DNA from: Branchiostoma floridae
Lineage: Eukaryota > Chordata > Leptocardii > Amphioxiformes > Branchiostomatidae
Direction: 5' to 3'
Assembly: GCF_000003815.2 (NCBI RefSeq)
Contig: NC_049986.1
Span: 16,109,172 to 16,173,171 of the forward strand
Length of the DNA: 64,000 nucleotides
Shown here: piece after piece, positions 22,362-34,757 of the stretch
Layout: every line of letters starts with the position of its first letter
Position numbering within the stretch: the first letter of the stretch is position 1
Notes under the pieces: generated by a model
What the model saw: the letters and a program-made list of their open reading frames with translations, nothing else
The model's database searches: none
What the model was told of the DNA's origin: nothing
Made by a program: the position numbers and the translations under genes

Positions 22362-23576
22362 GTTGGTAACTACGAGGTTGGAGAGGAACTGGGAAGGGGA
22401 GCTTTCGGTCAAATACACAAAGCTTATTCTTTAGGTCGAGATCCGGTCAGGATCTGTGCGGCTAAAAGACTGTCCGCAGAGTTGGATTACCAAATGAATG
22501 AAGCTGTTGGAGAACTGAACACATTAGAAAACCTTCCCAACCATAACCACATCGCACAACTTATCGGGCACGAGATAGTCTCTACACATCCTTCTTGCAT
22601 TTGGCTTTTTCTTGAATTCTGTGACGGGGGAACTCTTGGCGACTACGTTTTCCGCAACCCACAAAATGTTGACACAAAACGCCAGCTGGCCGTCCAGTTG
22701 GCGGATGCTGTGGCGTTCCTCCATAAACAGCGAATCGTTCACAGGGATCTGAAACCGCAGAACTTGATGATAAAAGACAGGACCGAGTTCCCAATTTTGA
22801 AGGTAGTGGACTTTGGCCTTGCAACCGTTTGTACCCATTTAGATCGGGCTAGGGTTCACGACTACTTTACAGGGTCCGTCATAGGAACGCCCTTCTTTGT
22901 CGCTCCCGAAGTCCAGTCGGGTCATGATCACAACTGGACCACCGCGGTTGACGTGTTTTCTATGGGGCTTGTGATTTGGGCCATGTTTGACAATCTCAAT
23001 GCCGCCGTCAATGCCAGAGACGATCCATACCTCGCCCCTTGTGTCAGAGGTCCGTCAGGCTATCCAGAGGCTATAGGGCATTTTCTGAGGCGAGGCGAAA
23101 CCGTAGACCAAGACACTGTGATGAGTAACCATCCTAAGCGCCGGAACCTTGTCTTGAGGATGATAGACGCAGACTACAACGGAAGGCCTACTGCAGATGA
23201 AGTCTTCAATAACCTGATGGTGATTGAAGACGAAAGCGACCAGGAGTCTTACCAACTCTCGGAGACAACTCCAATTGTAGCCACAAGTCAAAACGAAGGA
23301 GAAACTAATTCATGCTGCAAAATACCATTAACAATCTTCTCAATCTTGCTGTACTGCCTTATTCAGCTTCTGAAACCAGTTGTCCTAGTTATCATCACCA
23401 TCCCGTTTATGATTGCCTTGATATTGCAAGCAGTCTGCGCTCTCGTCACGTGTTTCTTCTGTATTTGCTGCAATTATAATGATATCGAATGTGTAACCTA
23501 CATTTTAAAGTTTAAAATGGTTCCGCCTGCTTTTGAGTGTTATAAGAACATCTGCTCTCGAGTGGTGAATTTTTAA
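22362..23576 (+). CDS. STK35/PDIK1L-like protein kinase with hydrophobic C-terminal tail, copy 2
   Basis: Tandem paralogue of the kinase at 18652-19896, with the same architecture and an uninterrupted frame of 404 codons. The exon begins after CTCACCGTAG with VGNYEVGEELGRGAFGQIHKA. The Lys (CAAKRL), HRDLKPQN, DFGL and VAPE motifs are all present, so it is predicted active. The linker is shorter than in copy 1. The hydrophobic tail (SILLYCLIQLLKPVV, then IITIPFMIALILQAV) and Cys patch (CFFCICC) are conserved, so the tail is under constraint or the copy is recent. It ends at VVNF, ten residues short of copy 1 because of an earlier TAA. No initiator Met is found in the exon before the catalytic lysine. 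AATAAA is at 24197-24202. Confidence 0.85.
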   Translation, partial: VGNYEVGEELGRGAFGQIHKAYSLGRDPVRICAAKRLSAELDYQMNEAVGELNTLENLPNHNHIAQLIGHEIVSTHPSCIWLFLEFCDGGTLGDYVFRNPQNVDTKRQLAVQLADAVAFLHKQRIVHRDLKPQNLMIKDRTEFPILKVVDFGLATVCTHLDRARVHDYFTGSVIGTPFFVAPEVQSGHDHNWTTAVDVFSMGLVIWAMFDNLNAAVNARDDPYLAPCVRGPSGYPEAIGHFLRRGETVDQDTVMSNHPKRRNLVLRMIDADYNGRPTADEVFNNLMVIEDESDQESYQLSETTPIVATSQNEGETNSCCKIPLTIFSILLYCLIQLLKPVVLVIITIPFMIALILQAVCALVTCFFCICCNYNDIECVTYILKFKMVPPAFECYKNICSRVVNF

Positions 23577-23639
23577 AAGTCGTTTCCACCATGCAAATGA
23601 CCAAAACTTGCTTTCTCCAAACTGTTTTAAAAAGGGTGG

Positions 23640-25300
23640 TGCCTTAACCTCTTTTTTTTTGGGTCGTATGGGCCGTGGTTTGTTACCTCCACGGAAAATG
23701 GAGTTAGAATAGAGTAGTTTTTGGTGTGTCTGCCTGTGTTTCTGGATATTTGTGGTCAGCATATCTTTATAACCGCTGGATACATTGTCATATTTGGTGA
23801 GGTTAGGTGTTGGAAAGACGGAGGTCAAGATCAACTTTGGGCCCCCTGGTGTGTGACTTTGGTACTGTAGTAATATTTTGACCTGAACTTGGTATGGTCT
23901 TGCTTTTTGGTGGCAGATAGCCTATTCTATGAAGAAGTGGTGTAGGTTTGGACCCCCTAGCAGTTTGCTCTATTTGTAAAAATATTTCAAGGAGGATAAG
24001 TTAACGAATGTGGAATTGCAATTGTATTCAATATGCAGATAGTCTAGACAAATATATACACAATGCCATCAAATTAGGAGTTAATTTGCATAATTAATGA
24101 GAAGAAGCTATAATTTTAGTATTTTCCATAATAGTATAAGTATGTCATGTACTTGATGTTGCTCCCTCCACAATTCTCTGTAGATACACGATTGTGAATA
24201 AAATAGAATACTTTTATATACTAATTCTCTTCGCCAAGAAGAGTATGAGATTGCTGACTTGGGTCTGTATGTAGGTCAACAGCATATAACTCGAGAAATT
24301 GTGGATGGAACTTTGTGATTTTTGGTAGGTGTGTAGCAGTTGTCGAAAGGAATGCCAAGTTTGAAAACGGTTTACCTGGCGTTTTCCTACGGTACTGCAG
24401 TGAGCTTGGTATGTTTTTTGCGGTTTGTTTTTGGCAGCATAAGTCAAAATCTAGCTGGGCGATTTTCACGAAACTTGGTAGGTGTGTAGCGGTTTTGGAG
24501 AGGAAGGTCAAGTGCGAAAATGGTTTACCTGGCTCTTACCTATGGTGCTGTAGCGGGATTTGTATGTAAGTGCGTTTGTCTGTAAGCAAGATAACTCGAG
24601 AACCCTTGAATGAATCCTGATTATATTTGTTAGGTGGATTGGGGTTAGGAAAACGAAGGTCAAGTTCGATAATGGGCACCCTAGTGGCTGCCTAAGGTAC
24701 TGCAGCAAAACTTTTAATTTTGGCACTTTGTGTTCTGGACATGCTGTGGTCATGATTTTTGAGTGGTAGATAGCCCTTGGAACAGAGAGTAAGTGCTGTG
24801 AGTTTGGACCCCCTAGCGGCTTTTTGGGAACTGCAGGCACCGATTTCCGTTCAAACTTTGGACGAGGATAACTTGAGAACGTGTAAACAGATCATCAGGA
24901 TTTTCGGTATGTAGATAGAATGAGTGATGACTTATACAATGTAATACTAATTATGCAAATCAGTAGCTAATTTGCATAATTAATGAGGAAAGTTCATAAA
25001 TCCATGCCAACAGCATATAACTCAAGAAGCTATGTATGGATTTTCATGATATTTAGTATTTAAGTAGCGGCTGCGGAAAGGAAGGTTGTGTTCGAAAATA
25101 GTTGACGTAGCATTTTCCGTTAGGACGGTAGCGGGCCGAGTGTGTGCGTCCGTTTGTTTGTGGAATGCATAACTCGAGAAGCCTTGAAAAAATCCTGATG
25201 ATATTTGGTAGGTGGGTAGGGGTCAAGAAAACGAAGATAGATTATGATAGTGGGCCCCTTAGCGGCTTCCTAAGGTACTGCAGCAAAACTTATTAACAGA
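23640..25300. repeat. Cluster of degenerate tandem and dispersed repeats
   Basis: Repeated blocks include AACTCGAGAA, GGTAGGTGTGTAGC, AAGGTCAAGTTCGA, CCCCCTAGCGGC and GGTACTGCAG. They recur at about 24.3, 24.5, 24.65, 25.07 and 25.2 kb with spacing near 150-180 bp and strong divergence. AATAAA at 24197-24202, just inside, may serve kinase copy 2. No coding exon is supported. Confidence 0.6.
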
Positions 25301-28300
25301 AATAAACTGTGCTCTATATATCTCATTTTGACCTATATGTATGGACACAGCTGTTATACAGATGGTTTGCTGGAGGACGCCCTTACACTGGGGACAAAGT
25401 CTAAATTGACAAGCATGAAATTCTGATTGACCATGGATGCTACCAGGTCATCTGTCAGGTCACAGCCTGGTTTTGGTAATATCTGTGTGTTTGTGAGGAA
25501 CATAGTTCATGCAGTCATTTGCTATTTAGTAATACATGAATAAGACCTTAAAGTCTTAAATAAAGGCATGATTATTTGGCGAAGAGATGGGTTCGTTGAA
25601 CTCTAGTTGCAACTGCTATTGCATGTATTCGTGCTAGCAAAATGTTTTACTATATTCCATTTAAATGCATAAATTGCAAATCTCCCCCAAGACCCCCACC
25701 CTTTATTATCGCCATTCTTTCCCATCTTTACCATTTTAGTTTTTCCCTAACAAAAATGTTTTTCCCTCCTACATGTTTTTTTATGATTCAATAAAAACGA
25801 GGCAACAACCGTTTGAAAAATACTTCTATTGCTGTATTTCCAAGGACAGATCTGTACATTAAGTAAGGGGTAGAGTCGACCAATGAAAACTGTACAAGGC
25901 ACGTTGGTTGTGAAAATACAAATATAAAACTAGCATCCTCCTTTCTCTGTTCTTACATGTAGAGACATTATTTATCACATGAGCAATGTAGCATTATTAC
26001 AATGGGTACTTTCCACATACAGGCTAGGTCTTCTCATGTCCAAGCAATATTCTGTCTTAAAATCATTTGATTTTATGTAAAAAAACTGTTATTTTACATC
26101 TTATGAGGAAGTCAGATCTTCACGTATTGGTTCGTCTGTAGAGCTCTTCGATTTAGCATGAAAATTGTTGCAACATTTGGATAATAGTTCTTGAGGGTGT
26201 AGGCTTATATCTTAGACTTATATCATACACATGCAGTACAAAATGTATCGGAACAGTTCTTCTTATCACATAAAATCACAAACTTATAGTCACTGTGGTA
26301 AAAAGTACTACATATCACATAATGTTACATAAACAAACAGCACATGGTACATACGTAAAATATGAGGATACAAAATAGTTTTTTCTACACTGTAGTAGGG
26401 TCACATTATCTTCATCGTAGTTCAACTTGCCACTGGCTGTGTTTACATGACTTTGTAGAAATATCAATGATTCAAACACAACATATGCACGATATAATTG
26501 TCCTCATCAGTGGTGAGTTATACCCTTACCAGTCATGACATCAGTATACAGCTGGTATTCCTTCTGTAATTTCTCATAAATAACCAAATTTTCCACAGTT
26601 ACGGTACAAATGCGGTATTCACTTGTGTACGTGTCATTTCTTAGTGTTATAAAAGTTTATTGCAAAGTGTTCTTTGCCACAGTTTTGCATAGTTACAAGT
26701 AGGCAAGATGAGGCTATCACTGAGTTTTCTTCAAACTCTTACAAAGTCACTGAGGATGAGGGTATTATTTATACACAGACCAGTGTAACCAATCCACCAA
26801 TGCTGGCATTGCCCACCAGCTACAGTGCAATCCCTTGTGCAACTATACTGGAAAGGTGGAAAACGTTACCTGCCACACTCTGGGAAAGTTTCTTAGTATC
26901 TTCACTCACTCAACTGTAACAATAGTGGTTTCAGTATGATCCAGTTTCCCCATAGAATCAAGTAAAGATGAATGTGTTAGTGTTAATGTGTTGATGCATA
27001 ATATGATTATGCAAAATTAAATTGTTTGCAAAAGTGTATCTGTAACATGCATTGGCAAAAGAGGTTTCCAAAAATGATAATTAAAATGTGCCAGATTGGT
27101 ATGTGTAAAGAAGCCCAACAACAGCTCTCATGCTAGCAACCTATAAGTATGTCTTAGAGATGCAAGCAATTTGATGGCAAAATATCTGAAAAAGTGCAGT
27201 TACAGATGCTTTAAGATGAATATGTTCATGTCCATGTTTGCAAGCATAAATACTTGTGCATTCAGCCTCAAATGCATTAGTATACAAATATATATATATA
27301 AGACTTTGAGTTGCTTTAGCTAACACACATACACATACACAAACGCAACACTGACAACATCATGCAAAAATCAAACCTGGGCCACCATGCATGTAGGTGT
27401 CTAACGCAACATGCCCAATCTACTGTACAGTGAACTTCCCAAATTTGTCTCAACACACACAGAAGACCTTTACAAGATGCTTGCCATTGCAAATCATACT
27501 GTCCTATTCTACTGAAATTTGCTCCACTTTGACAAAATTTCTTGGTAAAATGCTGAATGCAAATTTGATCTGAATTTTTCCCCCGAAAACCACACAGTCA
27601 AAAAAGAAATAAAAAATGCTCAAATGTTCTGCCAAATATGAAATTATGGACAAACATGGAATGATTCACTTGAAAATGAAGCACTGAAATAAGTTGTCTT
27701 CAAACTGTACATAAACCAACAGTTTGAAAACAACTTGATCTGGAGCTCAACAAGAGAATTATTCCATCAGAATGATGTAACTGGCAGTTACAAGCATCTT
27801 TGAAAAGGCTTGGAAAAATATAGTGTCACTTCTGTCATAAGAAGGCTGGAAACATCCTAACGAACTGTCTACTAATCTAAGTACAGAACTCTTATACAAG
27901 TATCCTGCATGCATTGTCCTAATGAAATTTTCAATTTTGGGACATTGAAGCCATTACATAAATTGAAATAATGTTGAGTATATGTTCTAATGCTAAAGAC
28001 TTTGATGACCCAATACACTAAAAGGTACCTACACAACAGATGTGACACTGTAAGTATGTGTTGGAACAAAGTCGAAAAGTTATCAGTACAAGAGTTTGGG
28101 CATTTTCTTTACTTAATTGCACAGACAAACTGAGTCACACAAACTACAGATTGTCACAGTTTTGTGAACAAAGATGCTGGAAATGATTCCCATTGGATGG
28201 CAGGTAAAACCTTCAACCAATCAGTATAGTTCTACTGGGGACTGCACAGCTTCTGATGAAAGGCCTCCCACGATTGGCTGATTTGGCTACAAATGGTGTG

Positions 28301-29200
28301 TTTAAAAGTAGTACATCACCATGAATTACCTTGAAGTATATATTGCTTACTTAAAAAGTACATGTGGAAGCAATAGAGGTTTCTCAGTTTCATAGTACCC
28401 TGTACTTTCTAATCTGAGAAGGAAAACTGTATGTCAAAGTTTTCTCATTAAAACACACCTGTTTTATGGCTTGTATCAAATACAGTTTGATTTCTTATAT
28501 CAGCCCTGTTGATGTTATAGTTACACAGGTTGTAGAGTTAGGCTTGGTAAGTGTTCTGTCTTATGTAGAAGTTAAGAAGCAGCATTTGTATAAAAATTCA
28601 TGCCATTCTCCATGCACTTAATACCGGTAGTAGTCAGATAGAAAGGGCGAGTCGTTTACTTCTCATAGCATTCCTCATGTTCTTATGTTTGGTAGAAATG
28701 ATTGTGGAGAAAGTTGTGTTTATGAGGAAGGGTTGGTAATGCGACCAAAAATGGGGAAGGACATAATGAAAAATGAACATTATACGTTAAGGGAGTTGCA
28801 GTGATTAAAAAAATGCAATCACATATGCATGATTATGCAATATAACTTCTACACTCACACAAAGCAAAGCCAATGTCACAATTCACTATGTACAGTCATT
28901 AACAAGTGTGCAGTGTATAATATGTAAAAGCAACATTAAAACATCAACATGAGGAAAATACAGCAAACTTGTTCAAAATCACAAACAGAATATTCTACCC
29001 TAATAAGATTTCTTAAAACCTAAAAACATCTAAAAACTCCATTTTTTGGAATGTACAAATCAGAATTTCCAAGGAAAGGAGAATCAATAAGACAGACCTA
29101 AAATATAACACAGTTGTGGTCTGGGTAGAAATACACATATGTACAGAATTATACAGAAATGGTACCAAAACAGTCGTGGCAAATGGCGGCGTACGGCGTG
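25301..29200 (-). other. Non-coding, AT-rich; probable long 3' UTR of the CDK5RAP2/PDE4DIP gene
   Basis: No exon on either strand could be supported. The stretch begins immediately after the stop at 29201 of the minus-strand gene. Minus-strand AATAAA hexamers are at 26656-26661 and 25702-25707, so the 3' UTR could end in that region. This assignment is inference only. Confidence 0.35.
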
Positions 29201-32200
29201 CTACCGCTCCTCCGTTCCAGAGGATGAGGGTGGAACCTCGTGGCCAGCATGTTTGGCTTGGACCTACGAGAAGAAGAAATTACGCAAAGTGTAAACAGCA
29301 GATCTGAAAACACTTTTCTTTCTTCAAAAAATTGAAGGTACAAAATGTATACATACAAAATGTAGCTACATGTACGTCAAATTTACTGATAAAACTGATT
29401 TAAACACAATATCTGATGTGGGCTGATATGTATTTTTCCAAATATCACAACCTTTGCTGAGAGCTTCTGTACTCCCTTACACCAAAGTTGTGCTTCCAGT
29501 AAAGATTTAGACAATCCAAATTCCAATGTTGTTGGAGGGTTTCACACAAAATTGACACTATCTGATATGGTTATCACAATTTTAAGTGGTTTATAGGTGG
29601 AGCTAATGCATAGTGAGACAATGTTGGTATAGGATATGAGTTATGCTCGGTGCACTTCATGCTTATACATGTATGTATTCTTTTTACGATTTCTTTTGTG
29701 TTTTGCTGTCATTTAAACCATATTTTTGCACCCTGCATTGTTTTTTTATTCATCAAAATTCTTATTCATTTTTTTTTGTATCGAAATTACAAAACCAGGG
29801 GTTACACCAATCTAATTTTAGCTGCTAACTTTTAGTGGAAAGGTGGCTTAAGCACTTGTGATGTGCAGTAGTGTGGTGTCTGTGTGACGAGATAGGTGAG
29901 GAAAGTGCGAGAGAAGAAAGGAGACAGGTTACATGGAGGTTACGGTGTCAGAGAGAGAAGTCATCCATGGATGACGCCAGCGACTGATCGAGAGAAGAGG
30001 ACGAAGACACGGAGAACTGGAAGGAGGGAACGAGAGATAAGGCAATGTCTGTCGTTCCAACAGAAGGTTAGTAAGAAGAAATGACTCAGAGCAGGCTTTT
30101 AGCCAACCTGAATTTTTCCCCGTTTGAATGGAAATCCTGTCGAGCATGGAAGGTCCTTGGGGGTCCAGAAAAATTTAAAAATCTTGAGTTCTAGACCCTG
30201 TAAAAATGCTATTTCCTGCACTTTGAGGGGCAAACTTTACTGGTAGAGTAGACTCAGCTTGATTCAATAGCTGCTGTGCTAAATTTCGGAAGATCTTTGC
30301 AAAATTTCATTTCTTTATGTTGATTTTGTCTGTCACAGGGGACGGAATGGGCAAAATTTTTGTCTGTCCCCAGGTGCAAAATTCCATCAAAGGACAAAAG
30401 GACAGGTGTTGGCCAGAACCCTGATTCAGAGGCCTTATTTTGAAATTTATTTTCTTGCTTCTTGGATAATCAGCAAAAATTCAGCAAGCAGAAATGATGA
30501 AAAGAAGGCAGCAAGGAGAGAAACTTGCACCTGACTGCTGTATTCACTTCCTAACTATGTGTATCAAGGCCCAGACCCCCCCTCCCCAAGATTCTGTTTT
30601 CATATTTGGCGTTATTTTTAAAAATCCAAAAACCAAACCAAAAAATCAACTTGGTGTGGCCTAAAGCTTACAAGCTGGAGTTTATAGTCAGTAGAATTCT
30701 GAATCTATATGTAGTACAATTTTTAAAGATTGAAATGTCGACCTGAAGAATACAACTTTCATTGTAACACTTACCTCCAGGTTTCCCCTCGCTTGTCGTA
30801 GGACATGGTGGGTTTTTGACACTGAAAAATCAGAAACAAAAAGGGAAATGAGATGCATACATTGTACATATACATGTAGTTCCTTTGAACAGCACCATGT
30901 TGTATGCAAAACGTGACTTATTACACCAGTTTACAGACATTATGAACAGAAATAAAACACTCATCTGCTGCGAAGAACGTTCAAGTAATGAACGCAACTT
31001 ACACTTACATTGTTTCACCAGTGCTTCTTCCATTCCCTGTTTCAGCCGATTGGTTCTCTGTAACAAAAGAAAAACTGTCAGTCCTTGCAACATTTCAAGT
31101 CTCAAAGACAAGAAGAAATACAAGATCCATGTGCTTATCTTCAAGGTATACATGTAACTTGAGATAGCTTGGCAACAAAACCTTCTGTTATGCTTTCCAA
31201 CCAGTCCATAGATTGCCCCGGCAACATTTCATTGCAATGCTTTACACCATGCAGACATGCAAATGTAAATACCGGTACAGTCAGATATAATCATCTCTTC
31301 CTCTTAAATAAAAAAAAAAAAAATTGACAATCTATTTGCCTTTAATTTTTTTTAAAGCAAGTGAATCTCCTACAAGTTTGTACATTGTTTGATAATTACT
31401 GCATTTNNNNNNNNNNNNNNNNNNNNNNNNNNNNNNNNNNNNNNNNNNNNNNNNNNNNNNNNNNNNNNNNNNNNNNNNNNNNNNNNNNNNNNNNNNNNNN
31501 NNNNNNCAGTCAAAAATAGCATGACCGAATGTCACAGTTGTTATCCGGAGAGTCTTGCCCTACATGTACATATTTCACCTACAGATTCATTTGTTTGATT
31601 TTATTCATTTCAAAATAATATTCAACATAATGATCAATCTTTTACTGACTATTCTCGGCTTTCACCTGACGTCACGGGTTTTCCAAATATGGGCATCCGC
31701 CATCTTTGTGCTCCGTTTCTGCGAACGCGTTCCATCATCAAGCAAAGACAATGGAGCCAGAAGTTCAGTTTTATTGGTAAGTTTTGCTTCTTCTTGATGA
31801 AATACAGCTATATTTGGTGCTTGTATTGAACGGAGAATATTGCTATGGTGTTTGAGAGTCAATATTTGTTAGTTGACTTGCATATTTGGCGAGTTTCGAA
31901 CGGATAAATGGGCGGATAGCCGGGCGGGGGCGGGGTTTGTTTACGTTTCGGTTTCGTCACGGCTTGGGTTACACTTTCAGTTCCGGTATTAATAATACAC
32001 GTATTTACTCATGTCAAGGAGGCTTATTAGAATCTCCTTGATCCTGTCGGTTGGAAGTTCATAAGAATTACTCGTGATGGCATGTAATTACTGTGGATGA
32101 AAAAAAAACGGAACTTTGACGGCAGAAATTCGATTGTTTTTGAGTCAGTTTTCCAGCGTTGGGGAGGGGGGTAGCGTTAATTTACGTGTTCCGAAATGTC

Positions 32201-34757
32201 TCTTTTTGTAGATTTCTCCGAAAGTCTGAATCTTTTTTTTCGGGATAACATCCCACTTGACGCACATTTTGCGGATCGAGACGATTGTGGACAGAAATGT
32301 AATTGTTTCATGGTTATTTTTAATAGTTAGCCTGGTAACCATACCATCGGGGCGCTCGCCGTGATCTCTTCGGCGCCTTAGGGGTAGCCGGCCCGCCCAG
32401 TTATTAGCGCAGGCCGGGGGAGTTTTTACGGGGTTGGGTTGGATTTCGTCGCACCCGAAAACAGAAGCAGGTCAGTGCCTCAGCACCCTGGTTGCCGACT
32501 AGCGGATAATGGTGACCAGGCTAAGAATAGTAAGATCAGTTATATTTTGTAGGGCATTTAACTATGAAGTAAAGCTCAATGTGCCTTCTGGGTCCCATGT
32601 GTATGTGAACTATTTTTAGCATTTATATTGTGTAAAGTGATATTTAGTCTGTCATTCTAATGAAACTTTCTGTATCCCTGTGCTTCAGGTGCTGAGTATG
32701 AGCTATCAAGATGTTGTACTCCCCCCATACCAAGAATGTACCAGTGCTGTGCANNNNNNNNNNNNNNNNNNNNNNNNNNNNNNNNNNNNNNNNNNNNNNN
32801 NNNNNNNNNNNNNNNNNNNNNNNNNNNNNNNNNNNNNNNNNNNNNNNNNNNNNATCCCCCCCCCCCCCATTTCCTCCTAGCCTCACCTCCAGCTTGTGAA
32901 GAGCTGACCTCATGACCTTCTCCTGAGATGCCAGCCGTTTTCTCAGGTTGGTGATCTCGTCTTTCAAGTTCTGGTTCTAAGGAAGACACAAAATTAACGG
33001 ACATCATCGAAAGTCCTTCTGCATTAATTAATGAATGTGTGTATGGGGAAAAATGTCATTGACTTTGCATACTTCTGTACTGAAGACATGTGCAGCATGC
33101 ACACACAGACTGGTATGTTAAACTGACCTTTAGGGACATGATTGCTGATTACAAGATGAAGAAATTACACAAAGTTTAAACAACAAATCTTTAAACACTT
33201 TTCTTTCTTCACAATTTTCTTTCTCCAAAATTTAACAATTCTTTGTTCTCAATTTTGCAGTAAATGATCAATAGAGTTGAAAGTTCATGTAGCAATGTCA
33301 AATTTAGTAATAAAACTTTTAAAACACAACATCTATTGCACACACAGACTGGTAAGTTAGACAGACCTCCAGAAACAACATCACATGTACAAGATGAAGA
33401 AATTACAGAAAGTTCAAACAACAGGTCTTTAAACACTTTTCTTTCTACACAATTTTCTTTCTCCAAAATTTTACAGTTAATGATCAATAGAGTGGAAAGA
33501 CCATGTAGCTATGTCAAAGTTACTAATAAAACTTTTAAAACACAATATCTATTGCACACACAGACTGGTAACGCCTACATCACATTTCCTACCCGGGGCC
33601 CGGCCGGGCTGTTTGCAGAAACGAAAAATTTAAGTTTATGACAATATGTATGCACAATGTATGCTGTTGAATTATTTTCGGTCCGTTTTGTGTTATTGTT
33701 GTCTTTTATATCATACTTATTGTTCCTGAAAACTGCCCGGCCAGGCCCCTTCGTGGAAATGTGACCTTAGCCTAAGTTAGACAGACCTCTAGGAACACGA
33801 TTGCTGTTCCGTCCCCCCCGCTGCCAGTGGAGGTGGGTACGGAGCCGGGGTCCCGAGCCTTCCAGAACAGCTTCAGCAGGCGATGGCACTCCTCCAGGTG
33901 GTCATGTAGCAGGTGGAGGGAGGACAGGGTCTCCTCGAGGGGCTTCTGGTCACCAGGCTGGATGGTAATACAGAATATGGAGGCATTATAGAGAAATGTT
34001 TAGATTTTACTTCCATCACTGGCATTAACACTGCAGGTGGAGGGAGGACATTGTCTCCTCAAGGGGCTTCTGGTCACCGGGCTGGATAGTAATACAGAAC
34101 ATGGAGGCATTATAGAGAAATGTTTAGACTTTACTTCCAACACTGGAATTAACACTGCAGGTGGAGGGAGGACATTGTCTCCTCGAGGAGCTTCTGGTCA
34201 CCAGGCTGGACGGTAATACAGAATATGGAGGCAGTTAGAAAGGGGGAAAGCCGCTAGAAGGACCACATATGACAGACATGTTCAGGATCATTATCATGCC
34301 TAGCCACATACCAAATATCAATGCAACAAGAGCAACTTACTACATGTACATGTACATGTAGGTCAAACACTTTAACTTATGCATGTGAACATTCAAAAAC
34401 ACTCATCTGTTACCTTGGCTTTGTGGTGAATACATACCTTAGCAACATTGATAGAAGACATTGATCATTCTAAAGTATTATCATTGCTGTTTTATGTCCA
34501 GACTTCTCATGCTTAGAAGCGGCAAAGGTACTTGATATGTAGACGAAACTTACAACAGGATATATAGTACAACTGTACCTGTGTAGAGTCTATTGCCTTC
34601 TTCAGCGCCTTCAAGCGATCTTTGACTCGGGATTGTACACCGCGTATGGCCAGTCTGCTGTCGTTGACTTGATGTCTCAGGGTGTCGTAGTCTTCTATCC
34701 TCCCCACCACATACCGGTAACGGATGTCGATGTCAGCGGTGGACAGCGGAGACACTC
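29201..34757 (-). CDS. CDK5RAP2/PDE4DIP-like: CDK5RAP2/PDE4DIP C-terminal exons with CM2 region
   Basis: Exons 34579-34757, 33787-33957, 32887-32976, 31009-31057, 30775-30821 and 29201-29263. The first carries [16 protein letters not shown], the counterpart of HVLGLIEDYEALLKQI in human CDK5RAP2. The second carries the [14 protein letters not shown] helix. The next three give [30 protein letters not shown] and [16 protein letters not shown], which match the conserved C-terminal CM2 segment used for pericentrin/AKAP450 and Golgi targeting. The protein ends [17 protein letters not shown] at 29201. All these junctions are in phase with GT-AG introns. Confidence 0.93.

Larger units (their letters stand above)
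16922..23640 (+). repeat. Tandem segmental duplication carrying two kinase genes
   Basis: Unit 1 starts near 16922 (CAAAATACTGTCAGACAG) and unit 2 near 20293 (CAAAATACTGTAAGCTG). Similarity continues through the 5' flank, the putative first exon, the 824-nt intron and the coding exon. Spacing is about 3.37 kb at the left anchor and 3.71 kb at the coding exon. Unit 2 gained roughly 340 bp, mainly a dispersed repeat at 20385-20690 also found at 40785-40880. Confidence 0.85.

Noticed and set aside
32644-32967. Minus-strand frame running through the 32754-32853 gap into the EITNLRKRL exon
   Set aside because: It is an artefact of translating N; the real exon is 32887-32976 with clear splice sites.
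33102-34233. Regularly spaced repeats that could suggest a CRISPR array
   Set aside because: The genome is eukaryotic, the units are contiguous tandem copies with no unique spacers, and they duplicate exon edges.
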